Origin: Labia minor
Lineage: Eukaryota; Arthropoda; Insecta; Dermaptera; Spongiphoridae
Length of the DNA: 64,000 nt
Assembly: GCA_963082975.1 (NCBI GenBank)
Contig: OY720345.1
Coordinates: forward strand, 15,154,491 to 15,218,490
Reading direction: 5' to 3'
Positions 12,193 through 22,735 of the stretch are shown in pieces; the stretch's first letter is position 1, and every line of letters starts with the position of its first letter. A program made the position numbers and the translations under genes. The notes beneath the pieces are model-generated. The model did not search any database and was not told the origin of the DNA. It worked only from the letters and a program-made list of their open reading frames with translations.

Positions 12193-12331
12193 CACACACA
12201 CAGACATAATTCCAAAAATGGTATTTTCCGACTCTGGGAGGTCTAAAACGTCAAGATCTATCAAAATCTCGAAGTCGAAATTTTTGACGATTCCAATACT
12301 TCCCTTATACGAAGTATGCGGGAAAGTAAAA
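11233..12331 (+). repeat. Family D repeat, split by a family B insertion
   Basis: The left end is a hairpin GGGAG-TGTC-CTCCC followed by GACTTTCCCGCATA. The right end is TATGCGGGAAAGTAAA, the reverse complement of that left motif. The core resembles family A (ACTTCCGGTTAACCG, GTACCAAATTTCGAAGTCC, 'TCAAAATCTCGAAGTCGA') and contains a CATA/CACA microsatellite at about 12160-12202. A family B copy (11340-11867) interrupts it. No protein is coded. Confidence 0.8.
11340..11867 (+). repeat. Family B repeat, copy 3 (nested in D)
   Basis: Family B sequence from the 'ACAGATATGG' block to the right end CGTCGGTCGGTAAAAA; the left hairpin is missing. Both flanks are family D sequence, so B inserted into D. 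It keeps the paired TGACGTCAT words and a shortened CGGACGGACAGAC run near 11722-11738. Confidence 0.85.
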
Positions 12332-12836
12332 AAAGGTAAAACGTTTTTGGGACTAGGCTCTTAAACATTTCCGACTTTCTAAATTTTTTCAATATTGTTC
12401 TAAAAAATATCGATATTATTTTTTTATAAAACCTATTTGAAAACTCAAATGTCATTATAAATTGAAGAAGAATTGCTATTGGTTACTGCTTATATAGCGA
12501 CAATTAATTTAAAAAAAATTTCCCCAAAAGTAAACTACGCATAACAACTAAACCAGTGATTCTCGACCACTGTGCCGCGAGGTTACCAGGCTCTTAAACT
12601 TTTTTTTTCTTTTCAATTTGGTTCTAAAAAAAAGGTAAAACGTTTTTCGTTTTTGGGACTAGGTTCTTAAGAATTTCCGACTTTTTTTTCTAAATTTTTT
12701 AAAAAAAGGTAAACCGTTTTTGGGACTACATTTTTTCAATATGGTAAACTTTTACACTTAACTTTTTCTTGCAAAATTTTTAAACCGTTAAAAGTATGCC
12801 GCGGTAAAAAATAGGTTGAGAATCACTGATTTATAC

Positions 12837-13845
12837 AATATTTATGATAAATATACTATACTTAAATATTATTTCGATTTTAAGCACAAGTTAATTTATT
12901 TTTTATTTAAAGAATGAGTCCAAGTCAATTAAAATTTGTGTTAAAAGAAATAAAAAATAAAAAAAACTAAAAAAAAAAGATGACAATCTAGACAACTTTC
13001 GCCTTGAAAAATTTATCTTTTTAAATTTTTTAAAACAAATAATATACATATATACAAACCTGATCCAAAAATACATTGTGTGAGAATATATTTATCCATC
13101 TTATCTATTAAATTTTAATAAATATTTTTTTTCTATATTTATTTTTATTTCTTTCAAATTAGTAAAATAAAAGCAACGTAGAAACGCCATTAGATACAAA
13201 TATTATCTTCAATCAATCATATCCCTGTCATATTCAAGTAGAACAGTAGCAGATATGCATTTCTTAATAAATGTTTAGAGTGAAAAAATTCTAAATATTT
13301 TATTTCTATATAATAATATCTCTTATCAATTAATTGAATAATAATCAAATTTTTAACAAACTGATAATTAATTTAAAACTAAATCAATTTCAATATAAAT
13401 GTTTATCAAATGATTATTTTTGTAGATTATAAATATGAGAAATAGATAATCTTGTTTTATGTAAAAAAGTGAATTTATAATTTTTTTCTTTTCTGTTCAA
13501 AACAAATTTCTATTTCTATTCTATTTCTAACAAAATATACCTTAACATATGTAGGGAAGTAGTACCCATAATGTAAGATATTATTACTAATTACAAATAA
13601 GTCCAATATAAACAAAAAATGATAAATACAATTGTATAATAATTAAATCTCAATTCTGTTAAATCCGTTAAAACCATTGAAATTCGTCAGTTTTTTAAAA
13701 ATGAAAATTTGTTATTTATATAAACAACTCGATGATGCTGATGATTTTGATAAAATTGATTAATGATTGTATATAATAATCTTTAAAATTAAAATTGAAC
13801 CATTTTACTTACACATATTTAGTAATAGTACCTTGTTCACCGAGC
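12837..13845. other. A+T-rich non-coding stretch
   Basis: No gene or known family seen. Long A runs at about 12958-12980. Confidence 0.45.
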
Positions 13846-13849
13846 CGCC

Positions 13850-14240
13850 GTTTGAATAATTTAAAAGAACATAAATTAAAAAAAATAGTCATAATTCATT
13901 CAGTCCTCAAACGTAAATATTAATGCACTGAAAGACAGAAAAGTATGGCCTGTTGATATAACATAATATATATTTCGTAATTTGATTTTATTTATATTTA
14001 TAATATTTTCTATTTAGTTGTTGACATCATTTAAATTTCCTAATTTAAATTAAGAAAAAACTAATAAAGATGATTTTTTCCGAGGTTCCAACCAATACAG
14101 ATCGATTTTTCTTTATAAAAATTATCTATGGTGTGACTTTCAAAAAAAATTTCTTCGAACGGTTTAATATTTTTAAAAATACAAATATATATAGATTCAA
14201 TTTTTGCTAGTATAATAAGATAAGATATAATAACAAAAGA
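13850..14240 (+). repeat. Family K repeat, near full length
   Basis: It begins with sequence shared with 2.59-2.71 kb and ends with TAGTATAATAAGATAAGATA. The middle 'TTTTTCTTTATAAAAATTAT' and 'TTCTTCGAACGGTTTAA' blocks recur in the copies at 22.7-23.3, 45.9-46.2, 48.85-49.04 and 56.8-57.1 kb. It is a dispersed non-coding repeat; a 74-codon frame on the - strand is incidental. Confidence 0.7.
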
Positions 14241-15752
14241 AAATAGCACTTTAACGAGATGGAACCTGTTTATTTGTATATTCATTGCCTACTTAGATTA
14301 AACTGCGGAAACTGTTGATTCCGTATTTTAACAAATAATCAATTAGTAGATTAGATAGGTAATCTGCTTATTGAAAATATATAGGGTCTTTCAAATGTTG
14401 CACCATGATGTCAATAGTAAATAATTTTTGAATGCTACATTTTTTTATAAGCTTTTTATGAGAATTATAGATTTTTAAAAGATATGTTTAGTAAAAATCA
14501 TTATCACTGATAAAGATGATTTCACATTAGATGGTTTAATTTATAAACAAAATTGGTGCCTCTAGGGAAAAAAAAAATCTATAAATCATTTAAAAAAAAT
14601 CCATCCAGAAAAATTAACTGAATGATGTGGTTTTTAGCTTTGAATCATTGGCCCTTTTTTGTCTCAATGTGAACAGAGCCTGTAGTCATGATCACCGTGT
14701 AAAATCAAATCAATACTTTTCAAATATAATCTATAAAAGCCATAATTTTATAAAAATATAAAAAACATTAGAAAAATCAAAGTATGTATTTACATCTTTT
14801 ATTTATTTAATATTTATATTATTTGTAAAAGTTATGATTTTAATTAATATAATATTAATTATTATTAATTAATAATTATTTAAGATGTTCTTTAATTATT
14901 ATTTTCAATGAATATCAATTAAAGAATTGTTTTTTAAATTAATACAATATAACAATTTTCATTATCAGAAAGATATAAATATTTACAATTTTTGTTAGAA
15001 TAATAAAATAAATTTTATATTAATATATTAAAAGAATTAATATATAAAGTTTCTTCTATTATAATTGTTCATTTATATATTATTATGTTGCTAACTTCAT
15101 GAATATTCTTTTTTTATTTTGTTTATCTCAGGAAATTTAAATGAATATCAATTAGTATGAGACTTATAGGAACAGATCGATTCTTTCCTTCAAAACCCCT
15201 CCAAATACATGAATTTTATAAAAGCCCCGTGCACAATTTTTAAGATCCGAAATATATATTTAAATATATATTTATAATAAGATTAGATAAGAGTATATTT
15301 AAGATTATGTTCAAACCCCTTTAGAAATAGAATTATCTTGAATAACAGAAAGTTTTATCTACTTTGAGTACTCTTAGAGGACTTAAGTACATAATTCTCG
15401 ATATGGCTCCCTAAAAAGTATTTTTATTTTTTTTAATTTATTTTGTAAACTAGTACTATCACATTGTTAATATTAGACATCCTCTGGCATATATTTTTTT
15501 GAAATTTGTAAAGAAAAATCATAATACTTTTATATAAACAAAGACAAAAATGTTACTCTATTACTATTATTATTTTCTATATAACACGAAATATCTTATT
15601 GAAATAAAATTTTCTTTGTTTATAATCATATTCTTTATAATACCTGTATTTTTTATTTTAAATATATAATGAATTTTTGCACATAGTTATTAGTAGTTGA
15701 AGATGGAAAAATATAAATTAAGGACGATATTAAAATAATCAACATCAAGAGA
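14241..15752. other. A+T-rich non-coding stretch
   Basis: No gene seen on either strand. Many A/T runs; one AATTAATTATTATTAATTAA patch near 14855-14880. Confidence 0.45.
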
Positions 15753-16179
15753 AAAAAAATATAAAAAAAAACTTTTTAAAAACACACTTTTATTTAAATT
15801 CACTAAAAAGGAGAAAATATTATAATTTCTCCACACACACCTCGATTTCCTTACAGTTATGCATATCTAAAAAATGAAAGCGTGGACGCCAAATATGCAG
15901 GGAAAGGAAAAAAATACGAAGGGTATTTCATTGAATGAACAAACCTTCTGTTTTTTCCTTTTCCACTATACTTTATAACTATGTCTATTTAAAGTAAAAT
16001 TTGCGTTTTTCCATGCATGTTTGGCGCCCACGCCTTCATTTTTTAGATATGCATAACTGTAAGGAAATCGTGGTGTGTGTGTGTGTGTGTGGAAAAATTA
16101 TAATATTTTATCTTTTTTAGTGAATTTAAATAAAAGCGTGTTTTTAAAAAGTTTTTTTATATTTTTTTATTTTGTAATT
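15753..16179. repeat. Long inverted repeat (foldback), arms about 160-180 bp
   Basis: The left arm (about 15753-15912) and right arm (about 15999-16179) are reverse complements with few differences; the loop is about 86 bases. Matching landmarks are GATTTCCTTACAGTTATGCA against TGCATAACTGTAAGGAAATC, and GCGTGGACGCC against GGCGCCCACGC. The CACACACAC run of the left arm is longer, as GTGTGT, in the right arm. It could be a foldback-type MITE or the source of a hairpin RNA. No target duplication or transposase was identified. Confidence 0.8.
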
Positions 16180-16477
16180 TTTAGTCTTGACAGAAATTTC
16201 GCCCGGTTTATAATTTCGGGTTATAGTGTGGATGTTGAAAGAATCTAATTCAGGTCGTCATTCTTCACCTCGGTGGTATAGGCTATAGGTGACTGAATAT
16301 TATTATTATTATTATATTATTGGTTTATATATACATATATCTTTTCAAAAATAATATCGCCATTACTTTAATTGATATTCATTTAAATTAAAAAATAACG
16401 TATCTTATTTTTACAAAATAATTAAACATAATTTAAATTAATTTAATTAAAATTATAACTTTTAGAATAAATTCACG

Positions 16478-16545
16478 AGGGCAGGTCAATAAGTCCGTGA
16501 CTTTTGGAATGAAACCCAGGTTTTTAGATTAAAAAATTAAATTAG
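16478..16545 (+). mobile_element. mariner-type end fragment
   Basis: CGAGGGCAGGTCAATAAGTC followed by CGTGACTTTTGGAATGAAA is the sort of sequence found at the ends of mariner elements. The rest of the element is not visible. Confidence 0.4.
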
Positions 16546-16599
16546 CTCTTATACTCGTATATATTTATAGATAATTACTATTTTCCAAAATATTATGTA

Positions 16600-17060
16600 T
16601 TATATAATTAGTAATTGTTATAAATTAATATCTTCGAGGTGACCTCAGCTCATTCAAACATTGGGAAGTGGGTCCAATTCACCTTGCAAGATTTGACGAC
16701 AGGACACAATTTGAAACTAAATAAAAGCGTGTAAAGAGTAAAATGTTAAATGAAAGTAGTTTGATGCTCTCACACAAGCTGGTTAATTTATTATTTACCT
16801 ATTTGTTTTTCTTTTAGTAAATTTGACAACAACCACATTTCTCAACCGTTTCTATCCTTTGCTACCTCCATTCAATTCCTCTCCTCTCCTAATTCCCTTA
16901 CATCAACCTTTCTTTGTATTATTTGTTCATCACATTCTTGATACACTTACCCGTCGTTTCCCATTCAATTCCCTATAAACAAACTCCTCACTAGTCTTGT
17001 AATCTGATTTATTTTTTTGTCCTATAAAGGTTTGTACCACAACTCACATCCAATAAAATA
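16600..17060. other. Less A+T-rich stretch, possibly a decayed LINE tail
   Basis: Around 16815-17010 the + strand is C/T-rich and includes 'CAACCACATTTCTC', which also occurs in the LINE tails at 28.5 and 30.8 kb. Beyond this the match fails, so a decayed LINE 3' end on the - strand is only a guess. No open frame. Confidence 0.25.
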
Positions 17061-18105
17061 TATAAAGGAAAATAAAATGAATGTTTTATATTTAAATTTA
17101 TTTTAAAAAAATACATATAAAATAATATAAAAAGGGTTGTTAATTATGTATCGTACTTTATTAATTATGAAAATAAACGTTAATTGAAATGTTAAATTCT
17201 TTTTTTACATTTTTTCTTTTTTTTTCCCGTATAAACATTTCTTTGAATAAATTTATTAATAAATCCCTCCGTTTTATCTAAAAACCTCCACGCTCAACTT
17301 AACACATTTAAAGTTGTAAATTTTATAGATAATTAAATTTGTCTACATTTTTTTGTATACATACATACTATTAAATATATAATGTTACATTTCTACCTAG
17401 GTATTTATCCTCTCTTCTCATATTTTTTTATTCATCATTCCTTTTTTTTATCCTATTTTTTGGAATTCAAACCTTTAATTGGAGTGTTGATGTTTTTAAA
17501 ATAATTCAATATTGGTTATTAAATTCAATTTGAAATAGAAAGGATTAGAAAAGATTAAACTAAAAATAACTTGAGTGAGAATGTTCAAAGTCTCTTTAAT
17601 GCAACAGGTTTCAACTACCTAATATAATATCAAATTCATATTTACTATACATACATATAAATTACTATATATTTTGTTTGGGCTTATACTCCACTAAAGT
17701 CTAAATGCTTATAAACTGATTACAAGCAACCTAAATTACATTTGACAATGTAGATTAAAAACTATACTATTTTATTCAACAGATAATTGAAATATACGCA
17801 TTTGTGACATGATTTCATTAAGTTTGTTCTTGCTGCTAAACAAAATAATTTTAAAATAGATTAAATAATTTATTTTTATATTTCTATTGGTATACATCAG
17901 TGGTCGGGGAACTTTTTTAATTATTATCCCAAAATATTTTTTTGTAAATTTGTAACGGACAAAGTATTTATATTCGAATTTATTTTTTTTTTATTATACA
18001 TTTTATTTTGTTTGTCTATTTTTTTTAGTTTATTTTGTTTTCCTATTTTCTTATTTTATTAACAAAGTTATTTGGTCGCATTATTCTTAAAATGTAATAT
18101 ATATA
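17061..18105. other. A+T-rich non-coding stretch
   Basis: No gene seen. At about 17898 CAGTGGTCGGGGAAC looks like a single hAT-type end with no partner. Confidence 0.4.
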
Positions 18106-18111
18106 TATATA

Positions 18112-18740
18112 TATATAGATTATATTTCGACTAAGGGGAGGAACCATCCCTCCAAGTTCTAATATTTTTAGTCAGTTGAGAATGGACAGTGGAACTAGTG
18201 ATATCATCCCGATATGACCTGGTATTTATCACGTCCCGTGATATAATTATTTTGTATATAATCATTTTTATCATCACACCCTGTGATACAGTCGAACAAG
18301 TGATATCATCCTGATATAACCTATACTTATCACGTCCCGTGATATAATTATTTGTTTATAATCCTTATCATCACACCCTGTGATAATTATTTCTGCTAAT
18401 TCCAGTGATAATAGTGAATTACATTTTCTTATTTTTCTATTTAAAATTTGTATACTTTATTTGTTAATTTTTTATTTTATTTAATTAAAGTGAATTAATG
18501 TGAACATTATTATTGTTTTCCCTTTTCCCTTAATTTTTCAACACTCTTTTATACTTTGGGATATCCAAAGTTGGCGCCCATCATTAACTTAACATAATTA
18601 ACAATTCACGGTCATCGTGGGTCATTACAAGTGCCCCATACTTAGATCCCCTTATAAATTGGCACCCAACGTAAGAGGATCGTCTACAAAGTGACCCCAA
18701 CTTGAAACGGTCCTCCTTACAAATTTATATTACCCCATGG
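18112..18740 (+). mobile_element. LTR-retrotransposon fragment (LTR with primer-binding-like site)
   Basis: This non-A/T-typical stretch has two tandem units (about 18196-18295 and 18297-18385), each with GTGATATCATC, TTATCACGTCCCGTGATA and ATCATCACACCCTGTGATA. It later has AGTTGGCGCCCATC and AATTGGCACCCAACGT (near 18570 and 18656). TTGGCGCCCA-type words are typical primer-binding sites next to a left LTR, and the same type occurs in the gypsy element at 42.15 kb. No gag or pol follows, so it is a remnant of an LTR and leader. Confidence 0.5.
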
Positions 18741-18990
18741 TGAAGAGCAACAAAAAAAAAACAAAAAAAAAACGAAATCGCCTCTTTTTAGACTCTTTTA
18801 TATATTATTATAGCCCCCCCCCCCCCATGATAATTTTGCAAAGAAAACAATAACTAAAAATTTAATTTAAACATAATTTATTCAATTGGTAAGCATATAA
18901 TAATAATACACAACAGTAATAATAGTAATATAAGTAATATATAATTATTAATGGAATTTTTATTAAAAGACCACAATGTTTGTATAAAAT
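18741..18990. repeat. Low-complexity A runs and C run
   Basis: Two long A tracts (about 18750-18770) and a run of about 12 C (near 18814-18826), then A/T-rich sequence. Confidence 0.7.
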
Positions 18991-19357
18991 TATTTATTAA
19001 ATTAAAATAAATATACAACGTTTCGACTGCTTATTCTGCAGTCGTTTTCAAGTAACCGTACGCTTGGGTGTTTCAATCTAATGGCTCTCTTATGTTCAGA
19101 TAGTCTTGTAGAAATCTTTCTACTTGTTTCACCAATGTATACTTTTTTACATTCACAAGTTACCTTATAAACTCCATTATTTTCTATTTTAATTTTGTCT
19201 TTTATATTTGAGGTGAGAGAAGACATTTGTTTATGTGGTTTATGTTACTCTGATGTTGTGTTTCCTCAATTTTGACGCTATTTTTTCTGTTGTTCTTTGT
19301 ATATAAGGTAATGTTATTTGTGATCTGTATATTGGTTATTTATTTTCATTTTTTGGG

Positions 19358-19565
19358 AGCTTAGCCGCGTGGTTATAGTGACCGGTCCGCCGACTCGAGT
19401 TCGAGGGTTCAAACCTCGCCGAGTGCATCGATATATAAATATAAATATAAGTATAAGTATAAGTATAAGTATAAGTATAAGTATAAATATAAATAAAAAT
19501 AATAAACAAATCTGAGAAAGCTGGCTAAATGGAGATATATTCCGAAAAGGCCAAAAAAAATTTTT
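19358..19565 (+). mobile_element. tRNA-derived SINE inserted in the Penelope-like element
   Basis: The head (19360-19430) looks like a tRNA gene: an A-box-like TAGCCGCGTGG and a B-box GGTTCAAACC with flanking GAGTTCGAGG/CCTCGCCGAG. It is followed by an (ATAAGT)n/(ATAAAT)n run (19433-19500) and a unique tail to an A run near 19552. It separates two parts of the Penelope-like frame. A genuine tRNA is unlikely because no full cloverleaf can be drawn. Confidence 0.6.
19433..19500. repeat. (ATAAGT)n microsatellite
   Basis: Tandem hexamers ATAAGT, flanked by ATAAAT versions, inside the SINE-like insertion. The Leu-Tyr peptide read from it is an artefact. Confidence 0.9.
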
Positions 19566-19924
19566 TTTTTGATTTCTGTCTTTTTTGTTTTTCTGAATTT
19601 TCCAATTTCATATTCCGAGAAGTCATTGTTTATGAAAGCTTCCTTTAATCGTTGTTTTTCTTTTTTAATATTTTCAATTGAGCATATTTCTTCTGCTCTT
19701 TTGTGCAGTGTTTTTATTACTCCATATTTTTGTGATGGATGGTGGTGGGATTCTGCGTGGTTATATCTGTTGGTATGAGTTGTTTTTCTGAAAATATCAA
19801 AATTCAATCTATTCTGTTTCTTTTTTAGTAATACATCAAGAAATGGTATCTCTCCATTCATTTCAAGTAATATATATATAACAAGATACAAATAACTCGA
19901 GAACACTAGTGGTGGGGAGTGAGA

Positions 19925-20086
19925 GTGCATATGTCACTAAATTGTTTAAGTTGAAAAAAATAATTTGTAAAAATACTAACAGGTTTATAAAATAGCAAAT
20001 TAAAAATATATACTTTTTACTCACAAAAGTTTCATTTTTACCCCATTTGGGGTAATTTACCCCGGTTCCCCGAACGCTGGTATACA
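19925..20086 (-). repeat. hAT-like repeat (family I), reverse copy
   Basis: The reverse of the 6576 repeat. It ends on the + strand with GGGGTAATTTACCCCGGTTC and CCCGAACGCTG, and contains the same 'TTTATAAACCTGTTAGTA' block. It directly adjoins the Penelope-like remnant, and the open frames crossing the junction are chance. Confidence 0.6.
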
Positions 20087-20186
20087 TGTAGCATGTGATC
20101 TACCATTTAGTTCTTTGTTATTTAGTTAGTTCATTGATGACGTTAATGAATTTCTTCTAATCGTCAACACCATCTACCCTTTATAC

Positions 20187-20793
20187 CAGGGGTCGACAAA
20201 CTTTTTTAGGAAAGGGCCAAGTATAAAAATTTTAAAGATCTCAGTGAAAGACATATTAGAATATATACTTTACTGTCCTAACGAAGAATCTAATAAAAAA
20301 ATCATTAATTAATTTTGTTTGGGCTTATTTTGCATTATTGAAATGAATGTAATTTTTTTGTGATATTATTTCAACATAATTGGGTGCAAAGTTAGTACTT
20401 CTTATAATTAAAGATGTTTGCAAATGGTCATCTGTATTGCGATTTTGTATATTTCATTTTTGAAAATGTCTTTTAACATTGGTATGTACTTCTAAATACA
20501 GAAATAAACCATCGTGCATATGATTTTAATTGGCCGAATTTATTCTCAGAAAAGATATTTATAAAATTTTGTTAGATTCATGCCTTTGAACTTGGTTTTT
20601 AGTGTGTCCTCATTTTGCATATCAATGACATCCAACTGAAGATCTGAAATTCGTCAATCGTACACTCAAATGGATTTTGAAATATGGAAATTTCTTTTGC
20701 ATTTGTATAAAAAATGGCAATATTTATCCGCGGGCCGGATGAAAATAGATGGCGGGCCGGATTTGGCCCGCGGGCCTAGTTTGCCCGCCCTTG
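20187..20793. mobile_element. hAT-type MITE with near-perfect 8-bp target duplication
   Basis: The left end CAGGGGTCGACAAACTTTTT and the right end GGCCTAGTTTGCCCGCCCTTG form inverted ends. The flanks are CTTTATAC (20179-20186) and CTTTATAA (20794-20801), seven of eight bases matching. The right end is rich in GCGGGCCGG words. The element is about 607 bp and shows no intact transposase. Confidence 0.82.
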
Positions 20794-20801
20794 CTTTATA
20801 A

Positions 20802-21820
20802 GACCGCAAAGTGGAACATTGATCTAAACTGTGAACACATAAACTGGAAACACATAATAATAAAAAAAATGAAATAGCTAAATATAAATGGAATTAAATA
20901 ATTTAATTTAATTTAATTTAAATTTTTAGTTTTCAATAAGATAATATTTAATTAACATTTTTATTTTTAAATTGGTGGTTTTAGCAGGACAAAAACTTTG
21001 GAAACCAGTGGCATGATAGAGATAGATAAATAAATAATTAAATTAAAATACGAGAACATTGAAAGAAAAAATTATCATACAAATTTATCATAATTAAAAT
21101 CCAATTGATTATCCTTCAAATTTTTTTTATCACCTTAGGAGTTGTTGAGAAATTTATTTAGTCTATAAAAACAAAGAAAAACAAAAATAGAAAATATTTC
21201 ATCATAGCATAAATGTATATATAAATAATTAAAAACAAAATATAGTATTTTTGTAGTAACTCAATGCAATACCACATTCATACTATGTAATCTAATTAGA
21301 TATTGTCTCTATTGTTTTATACAAAGGGTGACAAACTAATTGTTTTGTTCTTTTAAAATGTATATTCATAAAATAAACAAAAGATTGGCATCTATAAAAT
21401 AGAAATGGATAGAAATATTTTATGATTAATTATATAATAAAAATGATAAATTTCAAGAATAAAATTAAATATAATGAAAGTAATAACATCTCCTAGAGTC
21501 CTAGAAGATTTATTATTAATAATATTAATAATTTTTTTTTAATATAAATTAGGCATAATTTGAGAATAGTTATAATTTTAATCACATTTCAATGAAATTT
21601 TTAAATTAAAAATTTAAATATGGTATAATTTAATTAATTATCTAATGGGTTTTCTTTAAATTCATTGAACACATTTTAAAAGTTAAAAATTCCTTTATAC
21701 GCGATTTCGCTAAGCTTCTTCGTCGCTTTAAAACAATGGAAGAAACAATTAAAACAAGATATTTTATTATACCTACTTCAATTATATCCATTTTATAAAA
21801 AGAAAAATTGATTTGAAATA
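20802..21820. other. A+T-rich non-coding stretch
   Basis: No gene recognised. Short repeats such as (AATTT)n near 20900-20925. Confidence 0.45.
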
Positions 21821-21824
21821 CTTC

Positions 21825-22256
21825 ATTCGTTTGCCACAAACAAACTACTAAACGCACTTTTGTGAAACTTTGCAACACATCATCTAAGAAATATTGCAAA
21901 ATAAAAAAAGATTTTTATAAAATCATCAGTCAGGCCGAAAACTGTTCAAATAAAGTTTATTTTTTCTTCTTAATCATAATATATACAATTGTAAATGTGA
22001 TATAAATTATCAAATTTTAAGGTATGTAAAGATAAAACAAAAACTTATTATATTTTAATTCGTTTGCCACAAACAAACTACTAAACGCACTTTTGTGAAA
22101 CTTTACACACCATCTAAAAGATAGTGCAAAATAAAATAAAATTTTCACAAAATCATCAGTCAGACCGAAAACTGTCCAAATAAAGTTTATCTTTTCATCT
22201 TAATCATAATATAGTCAATTGTAAATGTAATTTCATTGTGATATAAATTATCAAAT
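21825..22256. repeat. Tandem duplication, about 233-bp period, two copies
   Basis: The copies begin with ATTCGTTTGCCACAAACAAA at 21825 and 22058. Each contains ACGCACTTTTGTGAAACTTT, AAATCATCAGTCAG and CCGAAAACTGT, and ends in ATAAATTATCAAATTTT. They differ by scattered substitutions and small insertions, so the duplication is not recent. A frame of 85 codons on the - strand covers only the first copy and is not kept in the second, which argues against coding. Function unknown. Confidence 0.85.
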
Positions 22257-22735
22257 TTTTCTTCATAAATTTATATAAATAACTTAAATAAATTTGTTTT
22301 TTGTTGTTTACCTTTACATTCTTTCACTTTGATTAATAAACGTGTTTAGTATTCGTCCACAATATTAAATGAAATTAATTTATATATATATAAAAACAAG
22401 CATGACCGGCATTTTTTATCATCTCATAAAGTTTAATAACTTTTTGTTTTATGAATCATTGAAATATTGCTTAAAGCGCCAAGAAAGGAACAAATAAAAT
22501 AGGAACAATCCTATTTAATATTGCGTGAATATTAGTTACACTACCTACTCATATTTAATACTGTTAATTGGTACATTCATTTATAAAAAATCAATAAATC
22601 TTTTTTTTTTATTTTCTATTAAAATTTACATATGACTAAATAGATATAAAAGTAAGGAGAATTATATGTTTTATGGGCAAATGTCACTATAATACTATAT
22701 TTCATTATTTTTTAAAAATCTTTCTTCAATCTTGT
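22257..22735. other. A+T-rich non-coding stretch
   Basis: Nothing recognised; a (TA)n patch near 22381-22392. Confidence 0.4.

Larger units (their letters stand above)
11137..12828. mobile_element. hAT-type element carrying nested repeats
   Basis: The left end CAGTGATTCTCAACCA and right end TAGGTTGAGAATCACTG are inverted copies. The 8 bases ATTTATAC occur immediately before (11129-11136) and after (12829-12836), a perfect hAT target duplication. The original element was short: about 95 bases on the left (GTGCCGCGAG) and several hundred on the right. Family D is inserted at about 11233-12331, and within D a family B copy. A second hAT-like start (CAGTGATTCTCGACCACTG at about 12555) shows a further hAT copy joined in. 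No transposase remains. Confidence 0.85.
19002..19868 (-). pseudogene. Penelope-like retroelement, 3' part (RT end, linker, GIY-YIG endonuclease), broken
   Basis: Read on the - strand from about 19868, the frame gives NGEIPFLDVLLKKK, FRKTTHTNRYNHAESHHHP and GVIKTLHKRAEEI, the stretch after the catalytic part of Penelope-like reverse transcriptases. A SINE-like insertion (19358-19565) follows. Then come ITLPYIQRTTEKIASKLRK (19355-19260 region) and GVYKVTCECKKVYIGETSRK with RLSEHKRA (about 19165-19080), the GIY-YIG endonuclease domain. The tail TTGAAAACGACTGCAGAATA is typical of these elements' 3' ends. Stops and frame changes break the reading frame, and the 5' half of RT is missing. Its product would have copied the element's RNA and nicked DNA; it is not functional here. 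Confidence 0.85.

Noticed and set aside
19358..19431. Possible functional tRNA gene
   Set aside because: A- and B-box-like words are present, but no complete cloverleaf or anticodon arm could be drawn, and it lies in an insertion with a repeat tail, so a SINE is more likely.
19863..20087. 74-codon frame containing 'NYPKWGKNETFVSKKY'
   Set aside because: It is read through a hAT-like non-coding repeat that also occurs at 6.58 kb, where the frame is not kept.
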